Source: Sphingomonadaceae bacterium
Lineage (GTDB): Bacteria > Pseudomonadota > Alphaproteobacteria > Sphingomonadales > Sphingomonadaceae
Reading direction: 5' to 3'
Length of the DNA stretch: 49,987 nucleotides
NCBI GenBank assembly: GCA_025359445.1
Contig: JANYGB010000017.1
Location: 1-49,987, forward strand
Made by a program: the position numbers and the translations under genes. Below, piece by piece: positions 35,613-44,459 of this stretch; positions within the stretch are counted from its first letter, which is position 1, and the number at the start of each line of letters is the position of its first letter. The notes beneath the pieces were generated by a model. It did not search any database. It saw only the letters and a program-made list of their open reading frames with translations, and was not told the DNA's origin.

Positions 35613-36857
35613 TTAGTCTTTCACGGCGGATTGCGCGTTTGCCTGGCTGGATCGCGCGATTTGACCAAGGTGGCGGGCGCTTGGCTTGGGCGTCCGCGCA
35701 AAGGTAGTGCGATCGACTTCGATCAGTCCAAACCGCATCGCGTAACCAAGCACCCATTCAAAATTATCGAGCAGCGACCAATGGACATAGCCGCGTAAAT
35801 CGATCCCATCGTCGAGGCAGCGTTGCAGCCCCTCAAGCGCGGTGTCGATCAGCGCCACGCGGCGTGCGTCGTCGTGGGCTGCAATCCCATGCTCGGTTAC
35901 GATGATCGGCCGGCCAATGCGCCGCGCGGCGAAGCGTACCGTGGCTTCGAGCGCTTCGGGGCGATATTCATAGCCCATGTCGGTTCGCACGGCGTCGGCC
36001 GGCAGCCGCAATCGGCCTTCGGGCCCGATCCGGTAACGCGTGTAAGTCTGCACGCCCACGAAGTCGGCGGTCTTCGCTACGTCTAGCCAAGGTCCGTAAA
36101 GGTCATTTTCAAATGCTTCCGCCTGATTGCCCTCGCCCAAACCTTCGACTTCGGCCATCGAGATAGTAACGCTAAGCTGAAAGCTGCCGGGTCCTGCGCG
36201 CAAAGCCTGCGCGGCACGATGATGTGCTTCAACCAGCTGTGCTTCGATTTCCTCCGCAGTCGCAAACAAGACCATCGAGAACCGGTCCGATCCGCAAGCC
36301 TTCGCGCAAGCCTGCTTCATCGCAGCAAGCCCGGGCGCAGCCTTGGGATTGTGAAAGGTCGAGCCGATTACCCGCTGGATATTGGCCTCGTTGAAAGTGG
36401 TGACGAATGCCATCCCATCGCCCAGATGCAGGCTCACTTGTTCGGCAAAGCGCGCGAACAGATCGGGGCTGTCATCCCGTTCAAAACCGCCTCGAGCGGC
36501 AAACCAGCGCGGCACAGTCCAGTGATTGAGCGAAACCATCGGGGCGAGCCCGTGCGCGTGACAGCATTCAAGCACCCGCAGATAATGGTCTAACGCAGCC
36601 CGCGAAAACACACCCGGTTCCGGTTCAATCCGCGCCCACTCAATCCCGAAGCGGTGGGTGTTGAAACCAAGCTTCGCCGCCAGGGCGATGTCCTCTGGAT
36701 AGCGGTGCAAGCTGTCGCAAGCATCGCCTGACGGTTCGCGAAAGATCGTCTCAGGGACATTCTCGGCCAGCCAGAAATCCGAATTGACATTGCCGCCTTC
36801 GATCTGATGCGCAGCAGTGGCCGTGCCCCAAATGAAATCGTTCGGAAATCGGGTCAT
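35613..36857 (-). CDS. Glycoside hydrolase family 1 beta-glucosidase-type
   Basis: This (beta/alpha)8 retaining glycosidase of 414 residues has the GH1 opening NDFIWGTATAAHQIEG, in which QxEG binds sugar. The acid/base is E157, in TFNEAN instead of the common TxNEP. The nucleophile is E322 in VTEHG (usually TENG). The altered residues beside both catalytic Glu suggest a divergent specificity. There is no signal peptide, so the substrate is probably an imported disaccharide or glycoside. It sits between moxR (24 bp) and the VWA gene (3 bp), so all three are co-transcribed. No sugar transporter is nearby. Confidence 0.92.
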   Translation of the reverse strand: MTRFPNDFIWGTATAAHQIEGGNVNSDFWLAENVPETIFREPSGDACDSLHRYPEDIALAAKLGFNTHRFGIEWARIEPEPGVFSRAALDHYLRVLECCHAHGLAPMVSLNHWTVPRWFAARGGFERDDSPDLFARFAEQVSLHLGDGMAFVTTFNEANIQRVIGSTFHNPKAAPGLAAMKQACAKACGSDRFSMVLFATAEEIEAQLVEAHHRAAQALRAGPGSFQLSVTISMAEVEGLGEGNQAEAFENDLYGPWLDVAKTADFVGVQTYTRYRIGPEGRLRLPADAVRTDMGYEYRPEALEATVRFAARRIGRPIIVTEHGIAAHDDARRVALIDTALEGLQRCLDDGIDLRGYVHWSLLDNFEWVLGYAMRFGLIEVDRTTFARTPKPSARHLGQIARSSQANAQSAVKD

Positions 36858-36881
36858 GTCAGTCGGTCCAAGCCAGCAGGA

Positions 36882-37727
36882 TCAGTTTTGCCGCCGTGCC
36901 ATGAAGGCGAGCTTTTCGAACAGCATCACGTCCTGCTCGTTCTTGAGCAACGCACCATGCAGCGGCGGAATCGCCTTAGTCGGGTCCTTGGCTTGTAGCA
37001 CCTCGAGCGGCATGTCTTCGTTCAGCAGCAGCTTGAGCCAGTCGAGCAGTTCGGAGGTTGATGGCTTTTTCTTGAGCCCGGGAACCTCGCGCACTTCGTA
37101 AAAGATATCCATCGCCTTGCTCACCAGCGTCTTCTGGATACCGGGGTAGTGGACGTCGATGATCGCCTGCATCGTTCCGCGATCGGGGAACTTGATGTAG
37201 TGGAAAAAGCACCGGCGCAGGAACGCGTCGGGCAGTTCCTTCTCATTGTTCGAGGTGATGATGATGATCGGCCGTTCTTTGGCGGTGATCGTTTCATGCG
37301 TTTCGTAAACGTCGAAGCTCATCCGGTCGAGCTCCTGAAGGAGATCGTTGGGAAACTCGATGTCGGCCTTGTCGATTTCGTCGATCAGCAGGACGGGCAG
37401 CTGAGGCGAAGTGAATGCCTCCCACAATTTACCCTTCTTGATGTAGTTCGAAATGTCATGGACCCGCTCATCGCCGAGCTGACCGTCGCGCAGCCGGGCA
37501 ACCGCGTCGTACTCATAGAGCCCCTGATGCGCCCTGGTAGTCGATTTGACGTGCCATTCGATCAGCGGCGCGCCGAGCGCCTTGGCGATCTCGTGCGCCA
37601 GCACGGTTTTGCCGGTGCCGGGCTCACCCTTGACCAGCAACGGCCGGCGCAGCAGCACTGCGGCGTTGACTGCAACCTTCAGATCTTCGGTGGCGACGTA
37701 ATCTTCAGTGCCTTCAAACCGGGCCAT
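36882..37727 (-). CDS. MoxR family AAA+ ATPase
   Basis: This 281-residue single AAA+ module has Walker A GEPGTGKT (34-41), Walker B LLIDEID (113-119, with catalytic E117), sensor 1 ITSNNEKELPDAFLRRC and the C-terminal lid. MoxR proteins act as chaperones for metal or cofactor insertion or complex assembly, with VWA partners. The partner is two genes downstream. The start ATG gives MARFEGTEDYVATEDL, typical for the CoxD/MoxR branch. It is 86 bp after the DUF4139 gene, so a separate promoter or continued transcription are both possible. Confidence 0.94.
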   Translation of the reverse strand: MARFEGTEDYVATEDLKVAVNAAVLLRRPLLVKGEPGTGKTVLAHEIAKALGAPLIEWHVKSTTRAHQGLYEYDAVARLRDGQLGDERVHDISNYIKKGKLWEAFTSPQLPVLLIDEIDKADIEFPNDLLQELDRMSFDVYETHETITAKERPIIIITSNNEKELPDAFLRRCFFHYIKFPDRGTMQAIIDVHYPGIQKTLVSKAMDIFYEVREVPGLKKKPSTSELLDWLKLLLNEDMPLEVLQAKDPTKAIPPLHGALLKNEQDVMLFEKLAFMARRQN

Positions 37728-37813
37728 GCGAGCTCCCTCATGCGCTTTAATCGTTCGGTTAAGCGATAAGTGCAGCAGCGGCGACTGACAAGCGGCTTGT
37801 GAATGGGTGGCGA

Positions 37814-39406
37814 TTATTGCCCGGCAGTGTTGAAATGCAAAGTCACTTTGTCTCCGGCGGGCACCTTGAGGATGAATAACGGCTGGCCGTTGCGCTGCTC
37901 GTGCGGACGGTCCGAGCTGGTCAGCTTCTGACCACCGTCCAGCGGCACCTTTAGCTCGAGCATCAATTCCGCCGGACCGGCGTTGCTGATCGTGACCTCG
38001 GCATCCTGTGACTTGGCATCGCGGCGAAGGGTGCGGCGCGCGATCGTGAGGTCGCTGGCAATGCCGAGTGGTAGTTCGATCTTCTCGTCCTCCGCAGTGT
38101 CGGCCAGCGCTGGCTCGCCGACCAGCATCGAGCGGCCGAACTGGTCCTGCTGAAACAGGATCGATCCCGCCGGCAACGGCAGACCGAGTTGGTGCGCCTT
38201 GTCGTTAAGCGTGCGCACCATTCGCATGCCCGAAGTATGTTCTGCCGATCCGTACGACAGGGCATTGATTGTGGTCGCATAGTAGAACTCGACTGGCACC
38301 CCCGGCTGATCGATCAGCCGGGTCTGCTTCATTTGCATCGCCGCCACCGTGGTGCGCTGCGGGATAGTGTAGAGCTTGAGATCACCGAGCTGTTCGGGCG
38401 GGGGGGGAGGGGCTGCTGGTGCGTAACTAGCATCCATCGCCATCACCGGCGACGGGGCGGGAACGGCATAGCCGCGGCGCTGCCCGGTGACCATGATTTC
38501 GCTCGCTTTGTCGAAACGCTCAAAGTCCTGGCCCATATAAGGCGTTACCAGATTATAGGGCCGATCCGGGCGCAATGGGACATCGCTGGTGCGCTCCATT
38601 GGCCAGCACCGCGCGATTACCTGCGGCTGATTGTTGACGAACCGTGCGACATATTCGCGGTGCAGTCCGCCCGCCACGATCTGAGTGCGGGCATTGTTGA
38701 GCGACACCGAATTGCCATTGGCGAGCGTAATCCAGCCGCCGATGCTGGCGGTTTTGCCATCGGGGTTGAGGTGCGCGGTATAGTTTGCGTTCCAGTCGAA
38801 CTGCTCGGCAATATAGGTCAGGGTGATTGTAGCGGCGATCGGTTTGGATGAGCGGGTCAGCACCGAAAGTGTCGGCCGAGCTGACAGACCGTCGGCATCG
38901 AGGCCGTAGGTGAAGGTTTCGGGCTGCCCGGAACAGCGCAGGGCTTCGTTGCCAGCCGCAGTCCGGAACATCACGCCTTGATCGCTTGCTGAGACTATCT
39001 CGCCGCTGACCAGTTCGGTCTTGCCGGTCACCTTGCTGGTTCGCTTGAGGGTGATCTTTTTGCCGCGTGCGGCGCGCATCAGGGCGCTGGGTGAGAGCAG
39101 GGCGGCATCGCGATTCTTTTCGATCACTCCACCCGGGAGCCCGCTGACAATCGCGCTTTCGGGGATGATCGCATCGACTACGCCGACGAACCGCACCCGG
39201 CTGCGGCCGGCGGGAATGATCACCTGCCGCGTCTCGGTAATGACTGCGAAACCGCCGAGCGAATCGAGCCGCAACGAACCGCCGTTCCGCCCCGGATCGC
39301 GGTAAATCGTCACCGCAACATCGCTTGGCTCGGACGCCGTCACATCACCGGCACAAGCCGGTAATGTGGGACCGAGAGCCAGCAACAACAGGAAGAGCCA
39401 GCGCAA
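37814..39406 (-). CDS. DUF4139-like secreted protein, paralog 2
   Basis: The 530-residue exported protein is a diverged paralog of the gene just upstream: both share the plan of YxDP/YAD start, VIEKNxD/IIEQNFDYDLLSPS, ARPTLSV/ADPTLSV, WNANYTAHL/WRADYVALY and GWITLANxxSVSxNNAR. The start was set at TTG 39406. AGGAG (39418-39414) lies seven bases before it and overlaps the stop of the upstream gene, and the start gives a neat signal peptide (MRWLFLLLLALGPTLPACAG). Earlier codons in frame are antisense to nothing useful but lack a start. A Pro-rich, low-complexity stretch APAAPPPPPEQL lies near residue 330. Function is unknown, with a beta-rich periplasmic fold likely. Confidence 0.82.
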   Translation of the reverse strand: MRWLFLLLLALGPTLPACAGDVTASEPSDVAVTIYRDPGRNGGSLRLDSLGGFAVITETRQVIIPAGRSRVRFVGVVDAIIPESAIVSGLPGGVIEKNRDAALLSPSALMRAARGKKITLKRTSKVTGKTELVSGEIVSASDQGVMFRTAAGNEALRCSGQPETFTYGLDADGLSARPTLSVLTRSSKPIAATITLTYIAEQFDWNANYTAHLNPDGKTASIGGWITLANGNSVSLNNARTQIVAGGLHREYVARFVNNQPQVIARCWPMERTSDVPLRPDRPYNLVTPYMGQDFERFDKASEIMVTGQRRGYAVPAPSPVMAMDASYAPAAPPPPPEQLGDLKLYTIPQRTTVAAMQMKQTRLIDQPGVPVEFYYATTINALSYGSAEHTSGMRMVRTLNDKAHQLGLPLPAGSILFQQDQFGRSMLVGEPALADTAEDEKIELPLGIASDLTIARRTLRRDAKSQDAEVTISNAGPAELMLELKVPLDGGQKLTSSDRPHEQRNGQPLFILKVPAGDKVTLHFNTAGQ

Positions 39407-39417
39407 GGCCGTGCTCC

Positions 39418-40806
39418 TCAGTACTTCGAATCGAAAGTGGCGGTGACCACGGTTTTGCCATTGGCCGGAACACTGACATTCCACACCACGCTGTCGGCAT
39501 CGCGGCGCTCGTTCTTGATGCTTTCTTCAGCAACCTTGGTGTCGCCCCATAGTCCGCCTTGGATGATCTGCACCGTCACCGGCTTGGGCAAGGCGTTAGT
39601 CACCGTGTAGCTCATCTGCGTCTTCCACCGGCGGTCGTTGACCTTGGTGCGGACCTCGACCACTGGCTTCACCTTGACGTCAAACGCGTCGCCGGTGCTG
39701 ATCGCCAGCTTGGACCCCATCGGGGTGTGGCCAATGGCATGCTCGCCAATGAATTGGGCTTGGCCCCGCGCATCCTTGAGATAGAACCGCACAACCCCGG
39801 CAGGCAGCTGGTCGCCCAGACCGCCATTGGCCGAATTGCTGAAGCTGTACATTGTCGCCGCGCTGATCGGCGTTTCCGATGTTTGCAGCCATCCCAGCCG
39901 CAACTGATAACCGTGCTGTGCCGTGGCCCCATGAACATCGAGGAAGCTGACCTGCTTGGTCTGCAGATTGGCAATCGTGGTGCGATCACCCAGCGGGTAG
40001 AGGTAATAGTCGCCCAGCCGTTCGCGGGTGCCGCTCTCGGTTCCGGCCTCGACCATGGTGTTATCATCGCTTTGATACCCGCCGCGCTGCTGGTAGCCCG
40101 GGTTGTAGCCTTGATTGAGCATCCGCGGGCTGCCGGCGACCAGCACCGTGCGGGCGTTGTTATAAGTAGTGCCCGAATTGTTGGTCAGTGTGACCCAGCC
40201 CTGGACGTCGATCGTACCTTTGCCCTCGTCATACAGCGCGACATAGTCGGCGCGCCAGCCGAGCCCCGGAGTAAGGTAGCGTAGCGCCGCCTCGCGGGTG
40301 CCGGCCTTGCCCTGAACGGTCACCGACAGGGTCGGGTCAGCGCGCATGTTGGGCGGGATATGATCGAAGATCACCCGCACCGGCAGACCGTCGTCGCGCA
40401 GCACCTCGATCCGGTTGCCGATCTGCAAGACCACCCCGCCATTGGCCGCGAGCACCACCGCTTGTTCGCGCGTCTCGGCCCCGGTCGCGGGATTGGTGCG
40501 GACCAGCGTGATCGTCTGCCCGACCGCGTTTTCCATGATCTTGGACGGGCTGAGCAGGTCATAATCGAAGTTCTGCTCGATGATCCCCATGTCGGTCGCC
40601 ACCAGACTCGCGGTTTCAGGGCGGATCTGCGCCGAAACGTTCTTGAATTCGATCCGCTGCTTGTCACCGGTGAAGGTAACGGAGCGGACGTCCTGTACGA
40701 GCGCCTGGTTGTCAGCGTAGATCGTGATGTCGATCCCCGTCTCGGCGGACGCGGCAGTCGACAGCGCGATCAGCGAAGCGGCAGCGAATAGCGGCGAGCG
40801 CAGCAT
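39418..40806 (-). CDS. DUF4139 domain secreted protein, paralog 1
   Basis: The 462-residue protein begins with a clear signal peptide (MLRSPLFAAASLIALSTAASA, cleavage after residue 21). It then carries an N-terminal DUF4140-like and a DUF4139 region (GLGWRADYVALYDEGKGTIDVQGWVTLTNNSGTTYNNAR near 185-225, and TVTNALPKPVTVQIIQG near the end). The ATG has a GAGGGGA ribosome-binding sequence nine bases upstream. It is first in a run of minus-strand genes, and a TATAAA lies about 25 bp before the start. The function of the family is unknown. The two paralogs are probably co-translated. Confidence 0.87.
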   Translation of the reverse strand: MLRSPLFAAASLIALSTAASAETGIDITIYADNQALVQDVRSVTFTGDKQRIEFKNVSAQIRPETASLVATDMGIIEQNFDYDLLSPSKIMENAVGQTITLVRTNPATGAETREQAVVLAANGGVVLQIGNRIEVLRDDGLPVRVIFDHIPPNMRADPTLSVTVQGKAGTREAALRYLTPGLGWRADYVALYDEGKGTIDVQGWVTLTNNSGTTYNNARTVLVAGSPRMLNQGYNPGYQQRGGYQSDDNTMVEAGTESGTRERLGDYYLYPLGDRTTIANLQTKQVSFLDVHGATAQHGYQLRLGWLQTSETPISAATMYSFSNSANGGLGDQLPAGVVRFYLKDARGQAQFIGEHAIGHTPMGSKLAISTGDAFDVKVKPVVEVRTKVNDRRWKTQMSYTVTNALPKPVTVQIIQGGLWGDTKVAEESIKNERRDADSVVWNVSVPANGKTVVTATFDSKY

Positions 40807-40914
40807 GGTGATGATCCCCTCGTCTCTTTATATGTGACAAGGTAACATCGATAGCTGTCGGCGCAATGAACGAATTTGTATGACGCAAAACTCTGCCGTT
40901 GATAGGCTTCGGCG

Positions 40915-41214
40915 ATGATCATAATCACCGGCAGCGCCACAATCCGCCCCGAACATTTCGATGCAGCGCTAAAGCTTGGCGTCGAACACTCAACCCGCTC
41001 GCGCGCTGAACCCGGCTGCATCGCGCACAATTGCTACTTCGATGCGGAGGACCCGGCGCGGATCGTTTTTGTAGAGGAATGGGCCGACATGGCGGCGGTG
41101 AAGGTACATTTCGCCGTGCCGAAGTCGGGTGAGTTTGTGCGGAGGCTGAGCGGCTGGGCAGAAGGTGCGCCGGTTATGAAGATTTTCGAAGCCACCGCAT
41201 TGCCACGCAGCTAA
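40915..41214 (+). CDS. Antibiotic biosynthesis monooxygenase-type (ABM) protein
   Basis: The 99-residue dimeric alpha/beta-barrel protein (YgiN/ABM fold) has IITGSATIRPEHFDAAL, the SRAEPGCIAHNCYFDAEDPARIVFVEEWAD core and a conserved His in VKVHFAVP. Members are quinol or small-aromatic monooxygenases that work without cofactors, but many are uncharacterised. It diverges from the DUF4139 gene over 108 bp and its stop overlaps the convergent parE stop by four bases. Its function here is unknown. Confidence 0.85.
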   Translation: MIIITGSATIRPEHFDAALKLGVEHSTRSRAEPGCIAHNCYFDAEDPARIVFVEEWADMAAVKVHFAVPKSGEFVRRLSGWAEGAPVMKIFEATALPRS

Positions 41215-43196
41215 GCGTCGATCATCCCCCGATCGACATCCCCCGCGCGGTTCTGGATGAACATGAACCGTTGCGCCGGATCGCGCCCCATCAGCCTGTC
41301 CACCAAATCCTTCACTGCCGCGCGGCCCTCATACTCCGGCGGCAATGTAATCCGCAGCAGACCACGCGTGGCCGGGGCCATAGTCGTCTCCCGCAATTGC
41401 TGCGGGTTCATTTCGCCGAGGCCTTTGAACCGGCCGACTTCGACCTTCTTGCCCTTGAACTGGGTCGCTTCCAGCTCGGCGCGGTGGGCGTCGTCGCGGG
41501 CGTAGGCGCTCTCTTTGCCGCAGGTCAGCCGGTACAGCGGTGGCTGTGCCAGATACAGATGTCCGCGCCGGACGATGTCGGGCATTTCCTGAAAGAAGAA
41601 GGTCATCAGCAGGGTCGCGATATGCGCGCCGTCAACATCGGCGTCGGTCATGATGATGATCCGGTCGTAGCGCAGATTGTCGGCGTTGCAGTCCTTGCGG
41701 GTGCCGCAGCCGAGTGCGAGGCCGAGGTCGGCGATTTCGTTGTTGGCGCGGATTTTGTCCATGGTGGCGCTGGCGACGTTGAGGATCTTGCCCCGGATCG
41801 GCAGGATTGCCTGACTCTTGCGGTCGCGCGCCTGTTTGGCGCTGCCCCCGGCGCTGTCGCCTTCGACGATGAACAGCTCGGTCTCACGGTCGCCTTCGCC
41901 CGAGCAATCGGTGAGCTTGCCCGGCAGGCGGAGCTTGCGGGCATTGGTTGCGGTCTTGCGCTTAACCTCGCGCTCGGCCTTGCGCCGCAGCCGCTCGTCC
42001 ATCCGCTCGAGCACCGCACCGAGCAATGCCTTGCCGCGGTCGAGATTGTCCGAGAGAAAATGATCGAAGTGATCGCGCACCGCATTCTCGACCATCCGCG
42101 CCGCTTCGGGGCTGGTCAGTCGGTCCTTGGTCTGGCTCTGGAACTGCGGTTCGCGCACGAACACCGAAAGCATCACTTCGCTGCCGGTAATGACGTCTTC
42201 GGGCGCGATGTCCTTAGCCTTCTTCTGCCCAATCAGATCGGCGAAGGCCCGGATACCCTTGGTTAGAGCGGCGCGCAGGCCTTGTTCGTGGGTGCCGCCA
42301 TCGGGGGTCGGGATAGTGTTGCAGTAATATGAGTACGACCCGTCCGACCACAGCGGCCAGGCAATCGCCCATTCGACCCGGCCTTGCTGCTCACCAGGGA
42401 AATCCTGCGATCCGGCGAAGGACTGCGTGGTGACGCATTCGCGTGTGCCAATTTGTTCGCGCAGATGATCGGCCAAGCCGCCGGGGAACTGAAAGGTCGC
42501 CTCGGCCGGAACGTCGTCGCTGACCAGACTGGCAACACACTTCCAGCGGATTTCGACCCCGGCGAACAGGTAGGCTTTCGAGCGCGCGAGGCGGAACAGC
42601 CGCGCGGGCTTGAACCCCGCGTCAGTGCCGAAAATTTCGGTATCGGGCACGAAAGTAACGCTGGTGCCGCGCCGGTTGGGGGTGCTGCCGACATGCTGGA
42701 GCGGGCCCAATGGAACCCCGCGCGAAAATTCCTGCGCGTAAAGCTCCTTGGCCCGCGCCACTTCGATCCGGGTCAGGCTGGAGAGCGCGTTGACCACCGA
42801 GACACCAACCCCGTGCAATCCGCCGCTGGTGGCATAGGCCTTGCCTGAGAACTTGCCGCCCGAATGGAGCGTGGTCAGGATCACCTCGAGCGCCGACTTG
42901 CCCGGATACTTGGGATGCTCGTCAACCGGGATGCCGCGCCCGTTATCGGTGATGGTCAGGCGGTTGCCTTCTTCCAGCGTAACCTCGATCCGGTTGGCAT
43001 AGCCCGCCACCGCTTCGTCCATGGCATTGTCGAGCACTTCGGCAGCGAGGTGGTGGAACGCACGTTCGTCGGTCCCGCCGATGTACATGCCGGGGCGGCG
43101 GCGCACCGGCTCCAGACCTTCAAGCACTTCGATGGCGCTACCGTCATAGGTTTCGCCGGTGTTGGTGGGCATCTTGTCAAACAGGTCTTCGGACAT
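41211..43196 (-). CDS. parE: DNA topoisomerase IV subunit B
   Basis: ParE is the ATPase subunit of topoisomerase IV, which unlinks daughter chromosomes. The 661 residues include the GHKL ATPase domain (EVLDNAMDEAVAG, DNGRGIPVDEHPK, TSGGLHGVGVSVVNALS), the transducer and the TOPRIM domain (EGDSAGGSAKQARDRKSQAILPIRGKILNV, and DADVDGAHI for the metal). The short length and the C-terminus ending soon after RFMFIQNRA distinguish ParE from the longer GyrB. It stands alone; parC is not in the window. Confidence 0.95.
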   Translation of the reverse strand: MSEDLFDKMPTNTGETYDGSAIEVLEGLEPVRRRPGMYIGGTDERAFHHLAAEVLDNAMDEAVAGYANRIEVTLEEGNRLTITDNGRGIPVDEHPKYPGKSALEVILTTLHSGGKFSGKAYATSGGLHGVGVSVVNALSSLTRIEVARAKELYAQEFSRGVPLGPLQHVGSTPNRRGTSVTFVPDTEIFGTDAGFKPARLFRLARSKAYLFAGVEIRWKCVASLVSDDVPAEATFQFPGGLADHLREQIGTRECVTTQSFAGSQDFPGEQQGRVEWAIAWPLWSDGSYSYYCNTIPTPDGGTHEQGLRAALTKGIRAFADLIGQKKAKDIAPEDVITGSEVMLSVFVREPQFQSQTKDRLTSPEAARMVENAVRDHFDHFLSDNLDRGKALLGAVLERMDERLRRKAEREVKRKTATNARKLRLPGKLTDCSGEGDRETELFIVEGDSAGGSAKQARDRKSQAILPIRGKILNVASATMDKIRANNEIADLGLALGCGTRKDCNADNLRYDRIIIMTDADVDGAHIATLLMTFFFQEMPDIVRRGHLYLAQPPLYRLTCGKESAYARDDAHRAELEATQFKGKKVEVGRFKGLGEMNPQQLRETTMAPATRGLLRITLPPEYEGRAAVKDLVDRLMGRDPAQRFMFIQNRAGDVDRGMIDA

Positions 43197-43247
43197 GACC
43201 GGGGCTATAGGCGGAGCGGATTCGCCTAAGCAAGCCGGGGCTGCAAT

Positions 43248-43268
43248 TCCTCCCCCGTCGGGGGGGCT
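43248..43268 (-). terminator. GC-rich hairpin after the lpoA-like gene
   Basis: On the minus strand, GCCCCCCCGACGGGGGAGGA begins one base after the lpoA-like stop and is followed by ATT. It belongs to the same CCCCC...GGGGG family as the palindrome between glyQ and glyS, so it could be a terminator or a relic repeat. Confidence 0.5.
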
Positions 43269-44420
43269 TTAGTCGCCAAATTTGTCCGGCGCGGCGCTGA
43301 CGATGGTGATCCCGCCGGCGCGTGCTTCGCGCACTTCAAGCGCGCGTTCGCCGATGCCATTCGGAGCGAAGCGGAACGGCCCGTCAAGCCCGAGGAACCC
43401 GTCACGGTCGGTCATTCGCGCGGTGGGGAAGGGCGCACCATAGCGCCAGTCACGCGCGATCCTTACCGTCAGCAGGACGCTGTCATAACCAAAGGTGGCA
43501 AGGCGGTATGGCGCATTACCAAACCGGGCTTTGTAACTTTCGGCAAAGCGGCCGAAGCGCGCGTCCGAGATTGCGGCGAACCACGCGCCGCGCAGCGCCG
43601 GGGTCTTGCTCACTACCAGCTCGCCGCTCCACAGCTCGGTCCCGAGAATGCGCGGTGCAGCCGCGCCGACTGACTTCAGTTGCGGGGCCGCCATCGCGGC
43701 GTATTTGCCCGAATCCGCGATCAGCACCGCGTCATATCCGCCGCGCGTGCGCAGGCGCGTAGCGGCGCTGATGACCGAACTGTTCGAACGGTCGTATGTC
43801 TGCGTACTGACCAATGTTCCGCCGGCCGCCTTGACCGCTGCGGCGTAGGCGGCGCTGGCGCGGGTGCCATAGCTGCCTTTGGGGGCGAGCAAGGCAAAGC
43901 GCTGGATGCCCCGAGAGTGCGCGTAATCGACCACCCGCTCGATCGCATTGCTGCTGCTGGCACCGAGCATGAACACATCGCGCGCGGCCAGGTCAGCTTC
44001 GCTAGAATAGGTGATCAACGGTACTTTGGATGCCCGGGCGATTGCAGCAACTGCTGGAATGTCGCTGCCCTGAAGCGGCCCGAGGATGAGCCGATTGCCT
44101 TCGCGCATCGCCTTCACCGCAGCTTCGGCGGGGCCACCAGCAGTGTCGTACGTGGTGATGCGGATCGACTTGGCATTTGTATCGAGCAGCGCCATCGTGG
44201 CTGCATTGGCGATCGATTGGCCCCATGCAGCCTGCGGCCCGGTCAAAGGCACCAGCAAAGCAATCCGCTGGCGTTGCTGATCACTGGGCAGCGCTTCGCT
44301 TGGCCCGGGAACCGGCGGCGGGGTTTGGCCCGGGCCTTTTGGGATGACCTTGCACCCCGCCAGTACGCTAACCGCCACCAGCATCAGCAGCTTGCGCCGG
44401 TTCAGACCCGTTTCGAACAT
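43269..44420 (-). CDS. Penicillin-binding protein activator (LpoA-like lipoprotein)
   Basis: This 383-residue lipoprotein has basic residues, a hydrophobic helix and the lipobox LAGC with Cys 23. A Pro-rich linker (GPGQTPPPVPGPSEA) precedes a periplasmic-binding-protein fold (IALLVPLTGPQAAWGQSIANAATMAL) related to the C-terminal domain of LpoA. LpoA activates PBP1A in E. coli; here only the binding-protein part is present and the N-terminal TPR domain is missing, so activation is inferred. Gene order supports it: lpoA, rsmI and yraN are neighbours in E. coli too. It diverges from rsmI across 39 bp. Confidence 0.87.
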   Translation of the reverse strand: MFETGLNRRKLLMLVAVSVLAGCKVIPKGPGQTPPPVPGPSEALPSDQQRQRIALLVPLTGPQAAWGQSIANAATMALLDTNAKSIRITTYDTAGGPAEAAVKAMREGNRLILGPLQGSDIPAVAAIARASKVPLITYSSEADLAARDVFMLGASSSNAIERVVDYAHSRGIQRFALLAPKGSYGTRASAAYAAAVKAAGGTLVSTQTYDRSNSSVISAATRLRTRGGYDAVLIADSGKYAAMAAPQLKSVGAAAPRILGTELWSGELVVSKTPALRGAWFAAISDARFGRFAESYKARFGNAPYRLATFGYDSVLLTVRIARDWRYGAPFPTARMTDRDGFLGLDGPFRFAPNGIGERALEVREARAGGITIVSAAPDKFGD

Positions 44421-44459
44421 AACCTTGTCGCTCCCCTCGGGTCAGTCCATGGTCAGGCC

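Noticed and set aside
34590..35798. 402-residue plus-strand ORF opposite the VWA gene
   Set aside because: It is antisense to a clear VWA protein and runs on into the GH1 gene, with no motifs of its own.
43680..44459. N-terminal extension of the rsmI frame
   Set aside because: The extension is antisense to the lpoA-like lipoprotein. RsmI homology starts at the ATG at 44460.
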